The notes under the pieces are model-generated. The model searched no databases. It saw only the letters and a program-made list of their open reading frames with translations, and had not been told where the DNA came from. This document shows positions 9,348-11,438 of a stretch of DNA of 11,438 nucleotides, one piece after another. The DNA is from an uncultured Flavobacteriales bacterium (GTDB lineage Bacteria > Bacteroidota > Bacteroidia > Flavobacteriales > BACL11): the NCBI GenBank assembly GCA_913052655.1, contig CAJXFN010000038.1, positions 1 through 11,438 of the forward strand. The letters run 5' to 3'. How positions within the stretch are numbered: the stretch's first letter is position 1; each line of letters opens with the position of its first letter. Position numbers and translations under genes: made by a program.

Positions 9348-9381
9348 AAAAAAAAAGTCCTAACTAATGTTAGGACTTTTT
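9348..9381 (-). terminator. Intrinsic terminator of the 65-residue protein gene
   Basis: On the minus strand a stem GTCCTAAC/GTTAGGAC with a four-base loop is extended by five A-T pairs to 13 bp and followed by a run of nine T residues (the A-run 9348-9356 on the plus strand). It starts 12 bp after the stop codon of the gene at 9394-9591. Stem quality, T-run and position make this the best terminator in the window. On the plus strand the T-run is only five, so the main direction is minus. Confidence 0.88.
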
Positions 9382-9393
9382 GGTTAAAATAAA

Positions 9394-9591
9394 TTACTTA
9401 TTTTTTAACATAGGTAATCCAGTCTTAGAATTTTCAATTACTTGTTTTCCTGAAGGTAAATCACATCCAGTAGATCTTTTATCTTTAGAAAAAAAGTAGA
9501 TAGTTTGAACTCTTCCTGTTGATTTTAAAGTAACATCTTTTGAATTTAGATAGTAAGTGTTACCTTTTGAATTTGTGTGCTCGTAAGCCAT
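9394..9591 (-). CDS. Conserved-type 65-residue small protein, function unknown
   Basis: A short soluble protein: MAYEHTNSKGNTYYL at the N-terminus, QTIYFFSKDKR in the middle (residues 29-39), and a C-terminal half with DLPSGKQVIEN followed by GLPMLKNK. From memory, this layout (N-terminal HxNSKGxxYYL, central QTIYFF, a 'LPxGxxV.E' stretch and a terminal GLPxLKK) resembles a family of ~60-residue hypothetical proteins seen in many bacteria; no function is assigned to it that I know of. The single Cys43 has no partner for a classic metal-binding pair. The gene has its own strong terminator 12 bp downstream and a possible promoter about 40 bp upstream, so it is probably a monocistronic unit. The start is ATG 9589-9591. 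Confidence 0.8.
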   Translation of the reverse strand: MAYEHTNSKGNTYYLNSKDVTLKSTGRVQTIYFFSKDKRSTGCDLPSGKQVIENSKTGLPMLKNK

Positions 9592-9630
9592 AATAATTAA
9601 TTTTTTGGTTAATAATTTATTTTTACGGTA

Positions 9631-9638
9631 TAAATATA
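9631..9638 (-). promoter_or_regulatory. Possible -7 element of the 65-residue protein gene
   Basis: TATATTTA on the minus strand matches seven of eight positions of the Bacteroidota -7 consensus TAnnTTTG (final A instead of G). It lies 39 bp before the ATG, giving an inferred leader of about 30 bases. No clear TTG -33 element was found, and matches this weak occur by chance in such AT-rich DNA. Confidence 0.3.
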
Positions 9639-9662
9639 GAAAAAAAATATTTGAAAATAAAT

Positions 9663-9677
9663 TTCTTATCTAGTAAA
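9663..9677 (+). repeat. Left arm of a 15-bp perfect inverted repeat
   Basis: TTCTTATCTAGTAAA is the exact reverse complement of 9838-9852. The arms bound a 190-bp segment. The arm contains one inverted copy of the CTAGATAA motif (9666-9673). Confidence 0.7.
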
Positions 9678-9783
9678 TTAAAAAACAGTGTTAATAAGTG
9701 TTTAAATAAAACATTATTGTTTCATAAATTTCTTAAACAACAAAATTATTATTATTAAGACGCTACCTAGAAGATATTTTTTA

Positions 9784-9805
9784 AAATACTGAAAATCAGT
9801 TATTT
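9784..9805. other. Imperfect hairpin in the intergenic region
   Basis: AAATACTGA (9784-9792) pairs with TCAGTTATTT (9796-9805) around a 3-base loop, with one bulged T. Weaker A/T pairing can extend it to roughly 9773-9813. It lies between divergent genes, where a terminator is not needed, and has no clean T-run. Confidence 0.35.
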
Positions 9806-9837
9806 AAAATATTTAATATTATTTATTAAAAAAATGT

Positions 9838-9852
9838 TTTACTAGATAAGAA
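9838..9852 (-). repeat. Right arm of the 15-bp inverted repeat
   Basis: TTTACTAGATAAGAA pairs perfectly with 9663-9677 and contains the CTAGATAA copy at 9842-9849. No target-site duplication is visible just outside the two arms. Confidence 0.7.
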
Positions 9853-9958
9853 CAAAAAAATCACTAGATAAATAGAGGTTAATAACTTTTAAAACTCACT
9901 AATAAAATTACATATATTAGTTCTTTTTTAATAATAAAAAATATGATTTTCTAGATAA
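9842..9958 (+). repeat. Three direct copies of CTAGATAA
   Basis: Direct copies lie at 9842-9849, 9864-9871 and 9951-9958; a fourth, inverted copy is at 9666-9673. The first two are 22 bp apart, close to two helical turns. The last ends about 84 bp upstream of the -7 element of the gene at 10067. A regulator-binding role is possible but unproven. Confidence 0.5.
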
Positions 9959-10019
9959 TATCTTTAATTTTGATATTAATTTATTGCGCATTTTCAAATA
10001 TAAAATACAATTTATTACA

Positions 10020-10049
10020 TTAAAATTAGTTCATATTTTCATACCTTTG
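10020..10049 (+). promoter_or_regulatory. Bacteroidota-type promoter of the DUF4019-like gene
   Basis: TACCTTTG (10042-10049) is an exact match to the -7 consensus TAnnTTTG used by the primary sigma factor of Bacteroidota. A near-match -33 element, TTA instead of TTG, sits at 10020-10022 with a 19-bp spacer. Transcription would start near 10056, giving a leader of about 10 bases before ATG 10067. Confidence 0.65.
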
Positions 10050-10066
10050 AATAATAAAATTGTAAA

Positions 10067-10537
10067 ATGAAAAACCTCATACTCACCATCTATTTAATGT
10101 TTATGTCAACAACTTATTCATTATCTCAAATTAACAAAGAATACCAATTAAATCAAGCTAACTTAAAAGTAATAAATTGGTTTAACAATGTTAATACAAG
10201 TAACTTTGAAGAAGCTTTTAAAGGATTATCTTTCGAAATTCAGTCTAAATTTGATAAAAATGACTGGATTATAGGAATGACTCAGATGATGAATAGTTTT
10301 GGAGAGTTTAGTGGAAGGAAAGAGGTGTATAGGAATTTTGTAGTAAACCCAATAGAAATAGATCCTATTTTAGGAGGTTTTCCAGATGGATATTATGCTG
10401 AATTTAAATATGAAAGCAGTTACAAAAACACTATAAATCATTTAGAAACAATTATACTACATCAAAATAATAAAAGTAAATGGAAAGTCTTAGATTATAG
10501 CTACGAATTTAAGGAAAAAAGTTATAAAGAAGATTAA
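10067..10537 (+). CDS. Exported DUF4019-like protein
   Basis: A 156-residue protein with a signal peptide (MKNLILTIYLMFMSTTYSLSQ, cleavage probably after LSQ). The rest resembles DUF4019 proteins: a helical N-terminal part with VINWFNNVNTSNFEEAFKGLS (about 35-55), W67 and a FGEFSGRK motif (78-85) matching the family's 'lGxxxxR' segment, then a beta-rich part with FPDGYYAEFKYES (105-117), an ETIILHQ strand and a final WKVLDYSYEF like the family's 'WrvxGY' end. This match is from memory of the family pattern. The function of DUF4019 is not known; the fold order suggests a small NTF2-like or cystatin-like domain, which is inference. The gene has its own promoter and converges with the surface-protein gene, 2 bp between stops. 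Confidence 0.78.
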   Translation: MKNLILTIYLMFMSTTYSLSQINKEYQLNQANLKVINWFNNVNTSNFEEAFKGLSFEIQSKFDKNDWIIGMTQMMNSFGEFSGRKEVYRNFVVNPIEIDPILGGFPDGYYAEFKYESSYKNTINHLETIILHQNNKSKWKVLDYSYEFKEKSYKED

Positions 10538-10539
10538 TA

Positions 10540-11438
10540 TTACCTAATTAAAAGAATGTTTCCTACTAAATATTGTGGTTTATTGTCATTAGGAAGATAA
10601 TAAGTTGCCATAAAGACATAAGTACCTTGTACTGCCTCTTCTCCATTTTCTAATTTTCCATCCCACTCTCCCATCTTATAATACTCTTGATAAAGATTTT
10701 TATCATTACAAATATTATTATCTGAGAAATTATCTAAATATATCATATCAGCAGATTCATAAACAACATCCCCACCCCATCTTTTATAGATCTTTATACT
10801 AAAATCCATAAAATCACCTAATCCTGTTAAATAAAAATTATCATTACAATTATCTCCATTAGGTGTAAATGAATTTGGAGCAAATATCTTACTTTCTGGA
10901 ATTACACATACGGAAGTAATAAAAGTGTCCGAGCATAAAGCATTATTTACTAATACTAAAGAAACATCAAAAGTTCCAGTATCTGTATATGTATGAACTG
11001 GATTTATAAATGGATCAAAACTTAGTGAAGTTCCATCTCCAAAATCCCAATAACTAAAGTCAGACAATTCATTACCATTATATAAAGACGAGTTTAAAAA
11101 CTGAATCTCTCCGTTTAAAACTGAAACACAAGAGTTGATATTTGTAAAAAAAGAAGTGAAAATATTTTCATAACCTGGAATTGTTATGGTGTCTGATAAA
11201 ATACACTCAGTATTTTGATCAGTAACTTCTACAGTATAATTTTTATTTACAAACGAATATATACTATCAGTTACTTGAACAGGATTTGTATTCCATTGAT
11301 AAGAATAGTTACCTATTGGAAAAGTATTAACTACAGCATATCCAATTTCTCCATAACATTGTTTTTCTGAAGTACTAAAATCTAGTTCAAATGAAGGTAA
11401 AACAAATATATCAATTGTATCTATATTATCATCAGAAC
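10540..11438 (-). CDS. T9SS type B secreted surface protein, C-terminal part (SprB-like, PKD, CHU_C)
   Basis: The frame is open to the right edge, so the start lies outside; 298 complete residues are seen. The edge end has a SprB-like module (CYGEIGYAVVNTFPIGNYSYQW near residues 33-52, closing with YTVEVTDQ and SDTITI). Next is a PKD domain with WDFGDG (130-135) and HTYTDTGTFDVSLVLVN. From about residue 183 to the end is the CHU_C, gliding-motility-associated C-terminal domain: KIFAPNSFTPNGDNCNDNF, then FSIKIYKRWGGDVVYES, GEWDGKLENG, GTYVFMATYY and the terminal NILLIR. CHU_C is the type B signal for export by the type IX system, so the protein is probably exposed on the surface or secreted, in adhesion or gliding. 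The TTG at 11065-11067 is an internal Leu codon, not the start, since the SprB and PKD sequence continues upstream. Confidence 0.93.
   Translation of the reverse strand, partial: SDDNIDTIDIFVLPSFELDFSTSEKQCYGEIGYAVVNTFPIGNYSYQWNTNPVQVTDSIYSFVNKNYTVEVTDQNTECILSDTITIPGYENIFTSFFTNINSCVSVLNGEIQFLNSSLYNGNELSDFSYWDFGDGTSLSFDPFINPVHTYTDTGTFDVSLVLVNNALCSDTFITSVCVIPESKIFAPNSFTPNGDNCNDNFYLTGLGDFMDFSIKIYKRWGGDVVYESADMIYLDNFSDNNICNDKNLYQEYYKMGEWDGKLENGEEAVQGTYVFMATYYLPNDNKPQYLVGNILLIR

Larger units (their letters stand above)
9592..10066. other. 475-bp gene-free region between divergent genes
   Basis: No believable open frame, tRNA or rRNA is seen. The DNA is extremely AT-rich. It holds four copies of CTAGATAA (one inverted), a 15-bp inverted repeat, an imperfect hairpin near 9773-9813, a short stem ACTAATA/TATTAGT (9898-9904 and 9915-9921) followed by a T-run, and the promoter of the gene at 10067. 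The length is well above the gaps elsewhere in the window. Confidence 0.7.

Noticed and set aside
9592..10066. Replication origin or DnaA-box cluster in the long AT-rich gap
   Set aside because: No TTATCCACA-type DnaA boxes are visible and no dnaA or dnaN gene is near; AT-richness alone is not evidence.
9592..10066. tRNA gene or CRISPR array in the intergenic region
   Set aside because: No cloverleaf with a T-loop GTTCRA pattern, and the CTAGATAA copies are too short, unevenly spaced and partly inverted for CRISPR repeats.
11065..11067. TTG as start of a separate 175-residue protein
   Set aside because: The same frame continues upstream to the window edge with SprB-like and PKD sequence, so this codon is an internal Leu.

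Overview
The window looks like chromosomal DNA of a low-GC member of the Bacteroidota, probably a marine Flavobacteriales-type bacterium. The reasons are the very AT-rich sequence, a Bacteroidota-style GyrA C-terminal region, a type IX secretion (T9SS) type B (CHU_C) sorting domain preceded by PKD and SprB-like modules, a two-domain M16 peptidase, a Bacteroidota-type metzincin, and a promoter of the TAnnTTTG class. Placement below phylum level is inference.

Left part (1-8868): four plus-strand genes packed head to tail with almost no spacing, which looks like one operon. First is the 3' part of gyrA (DNA gyrase subunit A; the N-terminal ~100 residues lie outside the window). Three exported proteins follow: a fused M16 zinc peptidase (3-bp gap), a TPR-repeat protein (1-base stop/start overlap) and a metzincin-class zinc metalloprotease (2-bp gap). 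So a replication housekeeping gene leads a run of envelope proteins, two of them zinc proteases of unrelated folds with a TPR protein between them.

Middle part (8869-10066): two minus-strand genes. One encodes a small four-helix membrane protein I do not recognise. The other encodes a 65-residue conserved-type small protein followed by a strong intrinsic terminator, whose T-run ends 9 bp before the membrane-protein start. A 10-bp perfect hairpin lies between the metzincin and the membrane-protein gene, which converge. The 475-bp gap 9592-10066 has no gene but holds four copies of CTAGATAA (one pair embedded in a 15-bp inverted repeat), an imperfect hairpin and a good promoter for the next gene.

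Right part (10067-11438): a secreted DUF4019-like protein on the plus strand converges, with 2 bp between stop codons, on the 3' part of a large minus-strand surface-protein gene. That gene carries SprB-like, PKD and CHU_C modules and runs off the right edge.

I found no rRNA, tRNA, CRISPR array, insertion sequence or phage gene. Most of the window is ordinary Bacteroidota core and envelope content. The less explained parts are the intergenic repeat region, the terminator-start junction and the gyrA-protease operon.
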